A stretch of DNA of 64,000 nucleotides, from positions 1 through 64,000 of the forward strand of contig NZ_SHLX01000041.1 in the NCBI RefSeq assembly GCF_004764705.1, read 5' to 3'. A model generated the notes under the pieces. It saw only the letters and a list, made by a program, of their open reading frames with translations, did not search any database and was not told the origin of the DNA. This document shows, one piece after another, positions 16,587 to 25,176 of this stretch. The position numbers and the translations under genes were made by a program. Source of the DNA: Paenibacillus cymbidii (GTDB lineage Bacteria; Bacillota; Bacilli; Paenibacillales; NBRC-103111). Numbering within the stretch: the stretch's first letter is position 1; each line of letters begins with the position of its first letter.

Positions 16587-16627
16587 CAATACAAAAGGCT
16601 ATCCCCATACAATCAGGAGGTATAGAC

Positions 16628-17749
16628 ATGAAAATCACTGAAGTGGAAACGGTCTACTTGCGTCTGCCCGATCTGGATGCCGAGAAGTGCGACGGCACGC
16701 AGGACACGCTGCTGATCCGCATTCATACGGACGAGGGCATCACCGGCGTTGGCGAAATCGACTCCGCCCCGCTCGTCGTCAAGGCGGTTGTCGACGCTCC
16801 GGCGTCCCATTCCATCGCCACCGGCCTGCGCAGCCTGCTGATCGGCGAGAATCCGATGGAAATCGAACGGCTGTGGGATAAGATGTACAAGGGCACGATT
16901 TATTTTGGCCGCAGCGGTCCGGCGATCCATGCGATCAGCGGCGTCGACATCGCGCTGTGGGACATCGTCGGCCAAGTAACGAAGCGGCCTGTCTGTGAGA
17001 TGATGGGCGGCATTTTCAACCGCCGGATCAAGGCGTACGCCAGCCTGCTGATGCCCGACACCCCGCGGGAAGCCGCGGCGGCGGCGGAGCGCTTCGCGCA
17101 GCAAGGGTATAAGGCGATCAAGTTCGGCTGGGGGCCGATCGGCAAAGATCCGAAGCTCGACGAACAGCTAATCAAGGAAATTCGCGGCGCCATCGGCTAC
17201 GACATCGACGTGATGATCGACGCCGGTTTGGCGTGGGATCTGAAGGGCGCGCTGCGCATGGCCGCCGTCTATGAGCAGTACAAGGTGTACTGGCTCGAGG
17301 AGCCGCTCCATTCGAACGATATTGCCGGGTACCGCGAGCTGTCCGACCGGACGTCGCTGCTGATTGCGGGAGGCGAGCAGGAGAGCGGCCGGATGGCGTT
17401 TCAGCGCTTGCTGGACGAAGGGCATCTCGACATCATCCAGCCCGACCTGGCGCGTTGCGGCGGCTTGACCGAAGGGAAACGGATCGCGTACATGGCCTAC
17501 GACCGCCACAAAAAAGTCGTGCCCCACGCCTTCAAAACCGGCGTTCTGGTGGCGGCGAGCACGCATTTTGCGGCGGCGATTCCGAACGGTTTCCTGATGG
17601 AGCATACGGTGTCCGATTCGCCGCTTGCGCGCGACCTGGTCGAGTATCCGATCGTGTTCAAGGACGGTTATGTGCATGTGCCCGAAACAAAAGCAGGACT
17701 TGGTGTCGCCATCGACGAAAAAGTGCTGGAGAAATACCGCGTCAATTAG
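16628..17749 (+). CDS. Mandelate racemase/muconate lactonizing enzyme-family sugar-acid dehydratase
   Basis: 373 residues, the normal length. The capping domain is N-terminal, then the barrel. Likely catalytic residues: K165 in IKFGWGP, metal ligands D198 (IDAGLAW), E224 (WLEEP) and E250 (GGEQE), and H300 in VVPHAFKTG. The KFGWG form suggests an acid-sugar dehydratase rather than a racemase, but substrate cannot be fixed by eye. AGGAGG precedes ATG 16628. First gene of an operon under the divergent GntR regulator; an SDR follows after a MITE-like insert. Confidence 0.88.
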   Translation: MKITEVETVYLRLPDLDAEKCDGTQDTLLIRIHTDEGITGVGEIDSAPLVVKAVVDAPASHSIATGLRSLLIGENPMEIERLWDKMYKGTIYFGRSGPAIHAISGVDIALWDIVGQVTKRPVCEMMGGIFNRRIKAYASLLMPDTPREAAAAAERFAQQGYKAIKFGWGPIGKDPKLDEQLIKEIRGAIGYDIDVMIDAGLAWDLKGALRMAAVYEQYKVYWLEEPLHSNDIAGYRELSDRTSLLIAGGEQESGRMAFQRLLDEGHLDIIQPDLARCGGLTEGKRIAYMAYDRHKKVVPHAFKTGVLVAASTHFAAAIPNGFLMEHTVSDSPLARDLVEYPIVFKDGYVHVPETKAGLGVAIDEKVLEKYRVN

Positions 17750-17750
17750 G

Positions 17751-17907
17751 GCGTGTCTGAATACTCCGAGGGGAACAGATTGTGCCGAATTTTCGTTCCA
17801 TGCAAGGAAGTTTTGTGCAGGCTTACCGGGGGTAAGTCAAGCAAAAGTGACGCAGCAGGGGGCGAAAAGGCGGTGCAAGATGACCTCGAGCGGGTTTTCA
17901 GACACGC
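17751..17907. mobile_element. MITE-like element with terminal inverted repeats
   Basis: Ends are GCGTGTCTGAA at 17751-17761 and TTCAGACACGC at 17897-17907, a perfect 11-bp inverted repeat, 157 bases in all. The inside has a small palindrome (CTTACC and GGTAAG) and no plausible gene. It starts two bases after the dehydratase stop. I could not see a target-site duplication. The organisation is that of a non-autonomous miniature transposable element. Confidence 0.65.
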
Positions 17908-17963
17908 ACTAAGTGGACATGGACAGATTCCGGCACGAACCGGACCTGGAAGGAGCGGGATCA

Positions 17964-18737
17964 ATGGAATTCGCAGGCAAAGTTGCGCTTGTTACCGGCG
18001 GCGCCACCGGCATCGGTTATGCGATCGCCGGGCGGTTCGCGCGTGCGGGAGCGAAGGTTGTGCTGGTCGGGCGACGCGAGGAGGTAGGCAAGCAGGCGGA
18101 AGCGAAGCTGCGCGAGGAAGGGCTGGAAGCCGCGTTCGTCCGCGGTGACGTTGCCGACGAGGCGAGCGTGCAGGCGTTCATCGGCGAAACGGTGCGGCGG
18201 TACGGCCGGCTCGACATTCTTGTCAACAACGCGGCGGTAGCGGATACGCGCCCGTTCCTGTCGCCGGACACGGCCAAATGGCGTCAGGTGTTCAACGTAA
18301 CGGCAGACGGCACGTACCTGTGCTCGCGGATCGCCGCGCAGCAGATGATCGATGCCGGAATTAAGGGCAGCATCATCAACATTTCCTCGATCAACTCCTC
18401 CCGGGCGCTGCGCGATTCCAGCCACTACAACGCGGCCAAGGGCGCGATGGATCAGCTGACCCGCTGCATGGCGCTGGAGCTGGCGGATCACGGCATCCGC
18501 GTCAACGGGATCAATCCGGGCTTCATCGAAACCGAGCTGTCGATGGTCGACGGCGTCAACGAGCTGGAGACGGACTGGTTTACGTCTATCTACGTCGGCC
18601 ATCAGAAAATCGCCCAACGCCGCGCCGGACAGCCGGACGAAATCGCCGGAGTTGCGGTATTCCTGGCTTCGGAGGCGGCAAGCTACATTTGCGGGGCGTC
18701 GATTCCGGTTGACGGCGGGTTGTCGATTACGTTCTGA
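17964..18737 (+). CDS. Short-chain dehydrogenase/reductase
   Basis: 257 residues from ATG 17964, with AAGGAG about nine bases before it; the frame opens earlier at 17913 within MITE-flanking sequence. Classical SDR motifs: cofactor loop TGGATGIG, NNAAV, ISSINS and the YNAAKGA catalytic Tyr-Lys, then INPGFIETE. Likely oxidises or reduces a sugar or sugar acid with NAD(P). It belongs to the dehydratase operon by position; the MITE now separates the two, so its expression depends on read-through. Confidence 0.9.
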   Translation: MEFAGKVALVTGGATGIGYAIAGRFARAGAKVVLVGRREEVGKQAEAKLREEGLEAAFVRGDVADEASVQAFIGETVRRYGRLDILVNNAAVADTRPFLSPDTAKWRQVFNVTADGTYLCSRIAAQQMIDAGIKGSIINISSINSSRALRDSSHYNAAKGAMDQLTRCMALELADHGIRVNGINPGFIETELSMVDGVNELETDWFTSIYVGHQKIAQRRAGQPDEIAGVAVFLASEAASYICGASIPVDGGLSITF

Positions 18738-18757
18738 TCCTGTTTGCGGGAAAAAGA

Positions 18758-18786
18758 GGGGCTTGCGATGGCGCAGGCCTTTTTTT
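18758..18786 (+). terminator. Intrinsic terminator after the SDR gene
   Basis: Stem GGCTTGC and GCAGGCC (one G-U) with a short loop, followed by seven T. Confidence 0.8.
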
Positions 18787-18824
18787 CTGCTTTTGGGGGC
18801 CCGGAAGGTGGATGAATTTTGCTA

Positions 18825-18877
18825 TTGACATGAAACCAAAAGGTTTCCTATAATAAAAAGCGAAACCAATTGGTTTC
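18825..18877 (+). promoter_or_regulatory. Promoter with two ArsR-type operators
   Basis: TTGACA 18825-18830 and TATAAT 18849-18854, 18-bp spacer. Two near-identical palindromes: GAAACCAAAAGGTTTC at 18832-18847 fills the spacer, and GAAACCAATTGGTTTC at 18862-18877 covers the start region. Their 30-bp offset equals three helical turns, suiting cooperative binding of dimers of the ArsR protein encoded in this operon. Confidence 0.85.
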
Positions 18878-19000
18878 GTATTGGACGATGAATGCAGCGG
18901 GATTAACCGCTCCGATTCGGCGCAAAATAACGCCGCTGGAAAAAGGACGGCCATCGCGGTTTTCAGCTATCTTTTCAGCCACTTGAAGGAGGACTCATTC

Positions 19001-19432
19001 ATGGACAACTCATCTGCTCAAACGCTTCCGGCCATCCGCCGGACAGTGTCGCTTAACGCGCCGATCGACAAAGTATGGAAGGCGGTAGCTACCGCCGACG
19101 GCATCGCCGCCTGGTTCATGCCGAACGATTTTCAGCCGGTGCTGGGCTACGAATTTCATCTGAACGCCGGGCCGTTCGGCATGTCCCCGTGCAAGGTGAC
19201 CGAGCTGGATCCGCCGAACCGGCTGACCTTCAACTGGGGCAAAGATTGGTCGCTCACATTTGAGCTGGTAGCCGAAGGGGACGCGACGACGACGTTTACG
19301 CTTATTCACGACGGCTGGGATCCGAACAAGGTCACCGAATTCGGCCAAACGCACGCCGAAGTCCGCGAACGCATGGCGGGCGGCTGGGCCGGCATCGGGA
19401 CGAAGCTGGCCGAATATGTGGCCCAAAGCTGA
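19001..19432 (+). CDS. SRPBCC (AHSA1-like) domain protein
   Basis: 143 residues from ATG 19001 with GAAGGAGG eight bases upstream. The N-terminal LNAPIDKVWKAVATADGIAAWF is the standard START/AHSA1 opening, followed by beta strands and a C-terminal helix. It should form a hydrophobic ligand cavity; its ligand is unknown. The ArsR gene begins immediately after its stop codon, a common pairing in Firmicutes in which the regulator controls both genes. Confidence 0.88.
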   Translation: MDNSSAQTLPAIRRTVSLNAPIDKVWKAVATADGIAAWFMPNDFQPVLGYEFHLNAGPFGMSPCKVTELDPPNRLTFNWGKDWSLTFELVAEGDATTTFTLIHDGWDPNKVTEFGQTHAEVRERMAGGWAGIGTKLAEYVAQS

Positions 19433-19792
19433 ATGACGGAGCCGGCGAAGAAGCATGACGTTTTTCAGGCGATCGCCGATCCGACGCGCCGCAGCTTGCT
19501 GCAATTGCTCGATCGCGGCGAAATGCCGGTGACGGAGTTGTCGAGCCATTTTGCCATGAGCCGGACGGCGGTGTCCAAGCATTTGCATATTTTGGCCGAT
19601 GCGGGGCTCGTGAAGGAGCGCAAGGTCGGCCGCGAAACCCGGTACCGGCTTGAGCCGGAGCCGCTGCTCGAGCTGAAGCGCTGGCTGGCGTATTACGAGC
19701 GGTACTGGGACAACAAGATGGCCGCCCTCAAGCGGCTGGTCGAAGAAGCGGACGAAGCAACGGAGCGGCCGCTGCGGGATGACGAGCGGTGA
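19433..19792 (+). CDS. ArsR-family winged-helix repressor (SdpR-like)
   Basis: 119 residues, start codon abutting the previous stop. The motif FQAIADPTRRSLLQLL and the recognition helix region MSRTAVSKHLHILADAGLV are classical ArsR. No metal-binding cysteine pair is present, so it does not look like a metal sensor. The palindromes in the operon promoter fit autoregulation. Confidence 0.92.
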   Translation: MTEPAKKHDVFQAIADPTRRSLLQLLDRGEMPVTELSSHFAMSRTAVSKHLHILADAGLVKERKVGRETRYRLEPEPLLELKRWLAYYERYWDNKMAALKRLVEEADEATERPLRDDER

Positions 19793-19890
19793 GCGGGAAT
19801 GTTCGGCGTGCTTTTATTCGCCGGGCGAGGTAAACTTTCCTTGTAGGCTGCCAAAAAGGAAACAGGCGAAGCAAGGGAGGAACATCGACC

Positions 19891-20709
19891 ATGAAACTGG
19901 CTTTTACGACATTGGGATGTCCGCAGTGGGACATGGAGACGATTGTGGCCAAGGCGGCCGAATACGGCTATGACGGCATCGATATGCGCGGGTTGCAGGA
20001 GCAGATGAACGTATACGAGGCGCATCCGTTCGCCGCGGGCCTGAAGGAGACGAGAGACCGGCTGCAGGCGGGGGGATTGGCGCTATCCTGCTTCTCCAGC
20101 TCGATCAAGCTGGCCGCCCAAGTCAAGGACGAGGATTTGCGCGAGGAGCTGGAGCGTTACGCGGAGCTGTGCGGGACATTCGACACCCGGTACATCCGGG
20201 TGTTCGGCGGCGGCTTGTTCGGCCGCGAGCGGGCCGAAGCGCTGGCCGTCGCTCGCGAGCGGCTGGCGTGGATGGAGCCGATCGCCCGGCAGGCGAACGT
20301 GCGCCTGATGGTCGAAACGCACGACGACTGGATCCGGTGCGAGGATATGCTGGCGCTGGTCGACGGCACTTCGCCGGACGCGGTCGGCGTGCTGTGGGAC
20401 GTTCATCATCCGAACCGGATGCTCGGCGAGCTGCCGGAGCATACGTGGGCGACGCTGGGCGACCGGATCGGCTACACGCACTGGAAGGATTCGCTTCCGA
20501 CGGGGGAAGGCAAAGAGACGCACCGGTACACGCTGATGGGCGAAGGCGACATTCCGTTGGCGCAGATCGCCGCGGTGCTCCGCCAGGGCGGCTACGACGG
20601 CTGGTGCACGCTCGAGTGGGAGAAACGCTGGTTCCCCGACATCGCGGAGCCGGAAGTGGCGTTTCCGCAGTATGTACAGTATATGCGCCAGTTGCTGGCC
20701 GAAAGGTAA
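19891..20709 (+). CDS. Sugar phosphate isomerase/epimerase-like TIM-barrel protein
   Basis: 272 residues. An AP-endonuclease-2/xylose-isomerase-like barrel: opening MKLAFTTLGCPQW, then GYDGIDMRG, ETHDDW, GVLWDVHHPNR, GYTHWKDS and LEWEKRW. Metal-binding Glu, Asp and His residues of the family are present. GGAGG precedes the ATG by about nine bases. With the next gene it may form an inositol- or sugar-isomerising pair; no substrate is readable. Confidence 0.85.
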   Translation: MKLAFTTLGCPQWDMETIVAKAAEYGYDGIDMRGLQEQMNVYEAHPFAAGLKETRDRLQAGGLALSCFSSSIKLAAQVKDEDLREELERYAELCGTFDTRYIRVFGGGLFGRERAEALAVARERLAWMEPIARQANVRLMVETHDDWIRCEDMLALVDGTSPDAVGVLWDVHHPNRMLGELPEHTWATLGDRIGYTHWKDSLPTGEGKETHRYTLMGEGDIPLAQIAAVLRQGGYDGWCTLEWEKRWFPDIAEPEVAFPQYVQYMRQLLAER

Positions 20710-20732
20710 GCTGAGCCGGGAGGGATTATGGA

Positions 20733-21629
20733 ATGAGCCTGCAGATGAATGACGGCAGTCAAAATCCGCCACGGATCGAAATTCACCAAGCGATGTGGGG
20801 AATGAGCGGATTGGGGGAGAACGGCCGCTTTTGGACGCTGGAGGAGCAGCTGGATAAAATCGCCGAAGCGGGCTTTACCGGCATCACCGGCGCTCCGCCC
20901 ACGGAGGAAGCGCGCAAGCGCGTAGAGCGGTACGGCCTCAAATACGGCGGCGGCGGCTTCCCCTGGACGGCCGGCGATCTGGAGCCGATGCTTCGCCGGG
21001 CGAAAGACAATGGCTCGATGTATTTTAACTCGCAGGTGCTCGACAATTTCGTCATCGGCGAGGAAGCGATCCGCCGGCTTGCGGAGATGACGGAGCTGGC
21101 GGCGCGCATCGGCATGCCGCACTTTGTCGAGACGCACCGCGGCCGCATTACGCAGGATATCATCCGCACCGCGGATTATGTGCAAGCAATTGCCGATCTG
21201 CGTCTGACGATCGATTTTTCGCACTATGTGGTGAACACCGAGCTGGACGGGTTCGTGCCGCAAACCGCGGAAACCGCCGAGGGCTACTTTCAGCTGCTGC
21301 TGCAGCGTACGTCCAGCATTCATGCGCGGGTGTCGAACGGCCATCAGGTGCAGGCGGATATCGGTCCGGAAGGGACGGAATCGCAGGCCGAACGGTTCTA
21401 CAAATGGTGGGAGACGGGAATGCGCAATTGGCTGCAGCAAGCGGGTCCGGGCGATATTTTGCCGTTTATTGTCGAGCTCGGTCCCCCGCCGTATGCCCTC
21501 ACGCGTACGGTCAACGCCTATAACGATACGGAAATTACCGACCGCTGGCAGCAGGCGCTGGCGATCAAGAAGCGCGTGGAAACCATCGTCGATCGCCTTA
21601 TGGCGGAGCGGCAGACGAATGGGGAATAA
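20733..21629 (+). CDS. TIM-barrel sugar phosphate isomerase/epimerase-like protein
   Basis: 298 residues, 23 bases after the first barrel gene. Motifs include HQAMWGM at the start, FVETHRGRI, LTIDFSHYVV and IVELGPPPYAL, which place it in the same superfamily as its neighbour but only distantly similar. The expected metal ligands (Glu in VETH, Asp in IDFSH) are present. GGGAGGG is ten bases before ATG 20733. A terminator follows, closing a two-gene operon. Confidence 0.8.
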   Translation: MSLQMNDGSQNPPRIEIHQAMWGMSGLGENGRFWTLEEQLDKIAEAGFTGITGAPPTEEARKRVERYGLKYGGGGFPWTAGDLEPMLRRAKDNGSMYFNSQVLDNFVIGEEAIRRLAEMTELAARIGMPHFVETHRGRITQDIIRTADYVQAIADLRLTIDFSHYVVNTELDGFVPQTAETAEGYFQLLLQRTSSIHARVSNGHQVQADIGPEGTESQAERFYKWWETGMRNWLQQAGPGDILPFIVELGPPPYALTRTVNAYNDTEITDRWQQALAIKKRVETIVDRLMAERQTNGE

Positions 21630-21643
21630 GCGCGCAAGAGGGG

Positions 21644-21670
21644 AGCCCGGCCACGACGGTCGGGCTTTTC
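21644..21670 (+). terminator. Intrinsic terminator after the isomerase pair
   Basis: Stem AGCCCGGCC and GGTCGGGCT (one G-U) around acgac, followed by TTTTCCC. Confidence 0.75.
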
Positions 21671-21806
21671 CCGTGACAAGCACTACGCACGATTCCATCA
21701 GGAGACGGAACGAAAATCATGCTGGAGGCGGAGTTATCGAGTGAGGCGGCAAGGGTACAATAAGCAATAAGCGACAGGAAAATGCGCCCGAATCTTTTCT
21801 TTACAA

Positions 21807-21826
21807 CGTAACAATGTTATGTTACG
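21807..21826. promoter_or_regulatory. Candidate repressor operator before the MFS exporter
   Basis: CGTAACA-N6-TGTTACG overlaps a weak promoter (TTTACA at 21800). Palindromes like this are bound by TetR or MarR proteins, yet no such regulator is adjacent. Confidence 0.45.
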
Positions 21827-21887
21827 CTGTTTCGGCGAGGCAGTGAAGCGCGGCGCCGGCATCGGAAATTTGAAGGAGTGAAAACGA

Positions 21888-23405
21888 ATGGCAGGGAAAA
21901 AGAACAGTCTGGGCATGATTTTGGCCGGATTGCTGCTCGGCATTTTGATGGCCTCCATGGACAACACCATCGTGGCCACGGCGATGGGGACGATCGTCGG
22001 CGAGCTCGGCGGTTTGGACAAATTCGTCTGGGTGACGTCGGCCTACATGGTGGCGGAAATGGCGGGCATGCCGATTTTTGGCAAGCTGTCGGATATGTAC
22101 GGTAGGAAACGGTTTTTCATTTTCGGCTTGATCGTGTTTATGATCGGTTCGATCTTGTGCGGTACGGCGCAGGACATTGTCCAGTTGAGCATTTACCGCG
22201 CGATTCAGGGGATCGGCGGCGGCGCCTTGGTGCCGATCGCGTTCACGATCATGTTCGACACCGTACCGGCGGATCAGCGGGGCAAGCTGGGCGGCTTGTT
22301 CGGCGCGGTGTTCGGGATGTCGAGCATTTTTGGCCCGCTGCTGGGCGCGTATATTACCGACTATATCAATTGGCATTGGGTCTTCTATATTAATCTTCCG
22401 CTTGGTCTGCTGGCGTTTGTGTTTATCGCGTTCTTCTATCACGAGTCGCCAGTGCATACCAAGGAGAAAATCGACTGGGCCGGCGCGGTTTCGCTGGTCG
22501 GCGGGATCGTTTGCCTGATGTTTGCGCTGGAGCTCGGCGGCAAGGAGTTCGCCTGGGATTCCGGCGTTATTCTCGGCTTGTTCGCCGGGTTTGCCGTGCT
22601 GGCGATTTTCTTCATCGTCGTGGAGCGGCGGGTGGCGGAGCCGATTATTTCGTTCCCGATGTTCCGCAAACGGCTGTATGCGACGAGCAACGGGCTGGCG
22701 ATTTTTGGCGGCGCGGCGTTTATTACCGCATCGGTCTATATCCCGATTTTCGTCCAGGGGGTGCTGGGCGGTTCGGCGACCAACTCCGGCCTCGTCCTGC
22801 TGCCGATGATGCTTGGTTCTGTCGTTACGGCGTCGACCGGCGGTTTCCTCATGGGCAAGCTGAGCTACCGCGCGCTCATGATCCCGGCCTCGATCGTGCT
22901 GCTCGGCGGCGTGGCGCTGCTGACGACGCTGACGCCGGATTCGAGCCGGTTCCTCGTCACCGTCTATATGATCGTCGTCGGCCTCGGGATCGGCGCTTCG
23001 TTCTCCGTGCTCAGCAACGCCGCCATCCACGGCGTCGAGATGCGGCAGCGCGGCTCGGCCAGCTCGACGCTCAACTTCCTGCGGTCGCTCGGGATGACGA
23101 TCGGCATCACCGTGTTTGGCATCATCCAGAGCCACTCGCTGACGAGGAAGCTGGCGGACGCCTTTGCGGGCCAGTCGCTTCCGTCCGGCGTCGACACAAG
23201 CGATCCGCACGCGTTGCTGTCGCCGGAAAGCCGTTCGCAAATTCCGCCGGAAGCGCTTGGGTCTATTACGAACAGCTTGTCGGATTCCATCGTGTACACG
23301 TTCGCGTGGACGATTATCCCGGCGGTGCTGGCGCTCGTCATTTCGCTGGCGATGAGCCGCGAGAAGCTCGACCGCACGTCGGATACCGGCGCGGCGATGC
23401 ATTGA
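21888..23405 (+). CDS. DHA2-family (EmrB/QacA-like) MFS drug exporter
   Basis: 505 residues and about 14 membrane helices. Helix 1 contains LLLGILMASMDNTIVATAM, the DHA2 motif with Asp in the first helix; loop 2-3 has GKLSDMYGRKR, and the central part IQGIGGGALVPIAF is motif C-like. It should export drugs or toxic metabolites by proton antiport. SD GAAGGAGTG is present. Upstream lies a palindrome that could be an operator. Substrate is unknown. Confidence 0.92.
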   Translation: MAGKKNSLGMILAGLLLGILMASMDNTIVATAMGTIVGELGGLDKFVWVTSAYMVAEMAGMPIFGKLSDMYGRKRFFIFGLIVFMIGSILCGTAQDIVQLSIYRAIQGIGGGALVPIAFTIMFDTVPADQRGKLGGLFGAVFGMSSIFGPLLGAYITDYINWHWVFYINLPLGLLAFVFIAFFYHESPVHTKEKIDWAGAVSLVGGIVCLMFALELGGKEFAWDSGVILGLFAGFAVLAIFFIVVERRVAEPIISFPMFRKRLYATSNGLAIFGGAAFITASVYIPIFVQGVLGGSATNSGLVLLPMMLGSVVTASTGGFLMGKLSYRALMIPASIVLLGGVALLTTLTPDSSRFLVTVYMIVVGLGIGASFSVLSNAAIHGVEMRQRGSASSTLNFLRSLGMTIGITVFGIIQSHSLTRKLADAFAGQSLPSGVDTSDPHALLSPESRSQIPPEALGSITNSLSDSIVYTFAWTIIPAVLALVISLAMSREKLDRTSDTGAAMH

Positions 23406-23426
23406 TTTGGCGGGCATTGGGTACCA

Positions 23427-23468
23427 AAACAACCTCCGGGCCGGAAGGCGGCCTTGAGGTTGTTTTGC
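23427..23468 (+). terminator. Intrinsic terminator after the MFS gene
   Basis: Stem AACAACCTC and GAGGTTGTT with an inner G/C stem, then TTTTGCTT. Confidence 0.8.
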
Positions 23469-23524
23469 TTGTTGGGAGGGGAGCGGGTGCGGCGCGTCTT
23501 TGTTTATTTCGTATACAAAGGGAA

Positions 23525-23553
23525 TTGTTCTTATTCGGCGAAATCGTTACAAT
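23525..23553 (+). promoter_or_regulatory. Sigma-A-like promoter of the FGGY kinase
   Basis: TTGTTC 23525-23530 and TACAAT 23548-23553 with a 17-bp spacer, about 65 bases before the start codon. Confidence 0.55.
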
Positions 23554-23616
23554 AAGGTGAGCAATGAGGCGTCATTAGGACGGCCATACACCAACGGGGA
23601 AAAAGGGGATTCTACT

Positions 23617-25116
23617 ATGCTGCTGCTAGGCATTGATATAGGCACGACGAACAGCAAGGCGGGACTGTTTACGGAGAACGGCCAGGCGAGGGCGATCGCC
23701 AGCCGGCCGACGGTGACGCACAAGAACGAGAACGGCGTCTCCTATTACGATCCGGAGCAAATGTGGCGCACCATCGCGGACGCCATCCGCGAAGCGACGG
23801 CGAAAGTCGATCCCGCCGAACGCATTGCGGCGATCGGCATCGCCAGCATGGCCGAAAGCGGGCTGCTGGTCGATCGGGCCAGCGGCAAACCGCAGTCGCT
23901 GTTCATGCCGTGGTTCGACACCTGCTCGAAGCCGCAAGCGCAGCGGATCGCGGCGGAAAGCGATCCGTTCGAGCGCTTCCGCGCATCGGGTCTGCACGGC
24001 AGCTTCAAGCTGGGGCTGGCCAAGCTGCTCTGGATTCAAGAGCACCAGGCCGAGGCATTGGAAGGCGATCCGGTGTGGCTGTCGGCGTCCGGATATATCG
24101 CCTACCGGCTGACGGGCGAGATGGCGTTCGACTACTCGCTGGCGGCCCGGACGTATGCGTTCCGGATCGATCGCAAGGAATGGGATGCGCCGTGGATTCG
24201 CCAATTCGGCTTCCGCGAGTCGATCTTCCCGGTTGCCGTGCCGGGCGGGGCGACCGTAGGCCGCGTCGGCGGAACGCTGGCGGCGTCGCTCGGTTTGCCG
24301 GCGGAAACGCCGGTCGGCATCGCCGGCCACGACCATGTTGCGGCTGCGCTGTCCGTTGGCTCGATCGTGCCCGGCCTCGTATACGATTCGATGGGCACGG
24401 CGGAGACGCTGGTCGGCACGCTGCCGGAGCGGGAGCTTGGCCGGGAGGAGTTCGCCACCGGACTGTCGTTCGGCTGCCATATCGCGCCGAACCGCCATTT
24501 CTGGATGGGCGGCAACTCGATGTCCGGCGGCTCGGTGGAGTGGCTGCGCGGCTTGCTGGCCGACGAAGCGTTATCCTATGTCGAACTGCTTGCTTTGCTG
24601 GAGGAGGCGAAGCCGGGGCCGACGGGTATTTTGTATTATCCGTATTTGGCCGGCAGCGGGGCGCCGCTGCCGGATGCGTCGGCGCGCGGAGCGTTCATCG
24701 GGCTGACCAAGGATCACGGCAAAACGGAGCTGATCCAGGCCGTGCTCGAAGGAGCCGCGTATCAGCTGGAAGCGATCCGCCGCGGCGCGCAGCGGATTGC
24801 CGGGCAGCCGATCGACCGGCTGCTGGTCGTCGGCGGCGGCACGCGTGTCGCGAAGTGGCTGCAGATCAAGGCGGACGTTTCCGCCGTGACGCTGGAGCTG
24901 CCGCCGATCGCCGAAGCGACTCTGCTGGGCGCCGCGATGGCCGCGGGCGTCGGCAGCGGCGTGTACGCGTCGGCGGAGGAAGCCGCGGCGGCGGTGGCGC
25001 AGCGCGAGGCGAGGCTCGTGCTGCCGGATGCGCAGCGCCATGCGGCCTATCTTGATCTGTACGAGCGCGGTTATGCGGCGCTGCAGGAGCCGTTGCGCGC
25101 GTTTTATCGCGGCTAG
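23617..25116 (+). CDS. FGGY-family carbohydrate kinase
   Basis: 499 residues from ATG 23617, with AAAAGGGG nine bases upstream; the frame opens earlier but lacks kinase similarity there. Phosphate-1 motif DIGTTNSK at the N-terminus and adenosine-site segment LLVVGGGTRVAKW in the C-terminal half; GHDHVAAAL carries the likely catalytic Asp. Length and motifs fit xylulokinase, gluconokinase or erythritol-type kinases; the sugar cannot be fixed. A protease gene follows by 60 bases. Confidence 0.9.
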   Translation: MLLLGIDIGTTNSKAGLFTENGQARAIASRPTVTHKNENGVSYYDPEQMWRTIADAIREATAKVDPAERIAAIGIASMAESGLLVDRASGKPQSLFMPWFDTCSKPQAQRIAAESDPFERFRASGLHGSFKLGLAKLLWIQEHQAEALEGDPVWLSASGYIAYRLTGEMAFDYSLAARTYAFRIDRKEWDAPWIRQFGFRESIFPVAVPGGATVGRVGGTLAASLGLPAETPVGIAGHDHVAAALSVGSIVPGLVYDSMGTAETLVGTLPERELGREEFATGLSFGCHIAPNRHFWMGGNSMSGGSVEWLRGLLADEALSYVELLALLEEAKPGPTGILYYPYLAGSGAPLPDASARGAFIGLTKDHGKTELIQAVLEGAAYQLEAIRRGAQRIAGQPIDRLLVVGGGTRVAKWLQIKADVSAVTLELPPIAEATLLGAAMAAGVGSGVYASAEEAAAAVAQREARLVLPDAQRHAAYLDLYERGYAALQEPLRAFYRG

Positions 25117-25176
25117 CCGGCGGTGCGGTGGCGGAAGCGAAAGGGCAGGAACGCCCAAGCGGGGAGGCGGCATGAG

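Noticed and set aside
21822..23432. 536-codon minus-strand frame
   Set aside because: Opposite the MFS exporter, whose 14 membrane segments are unmistakable. The shadow is charged and low in hydrophobic residues.
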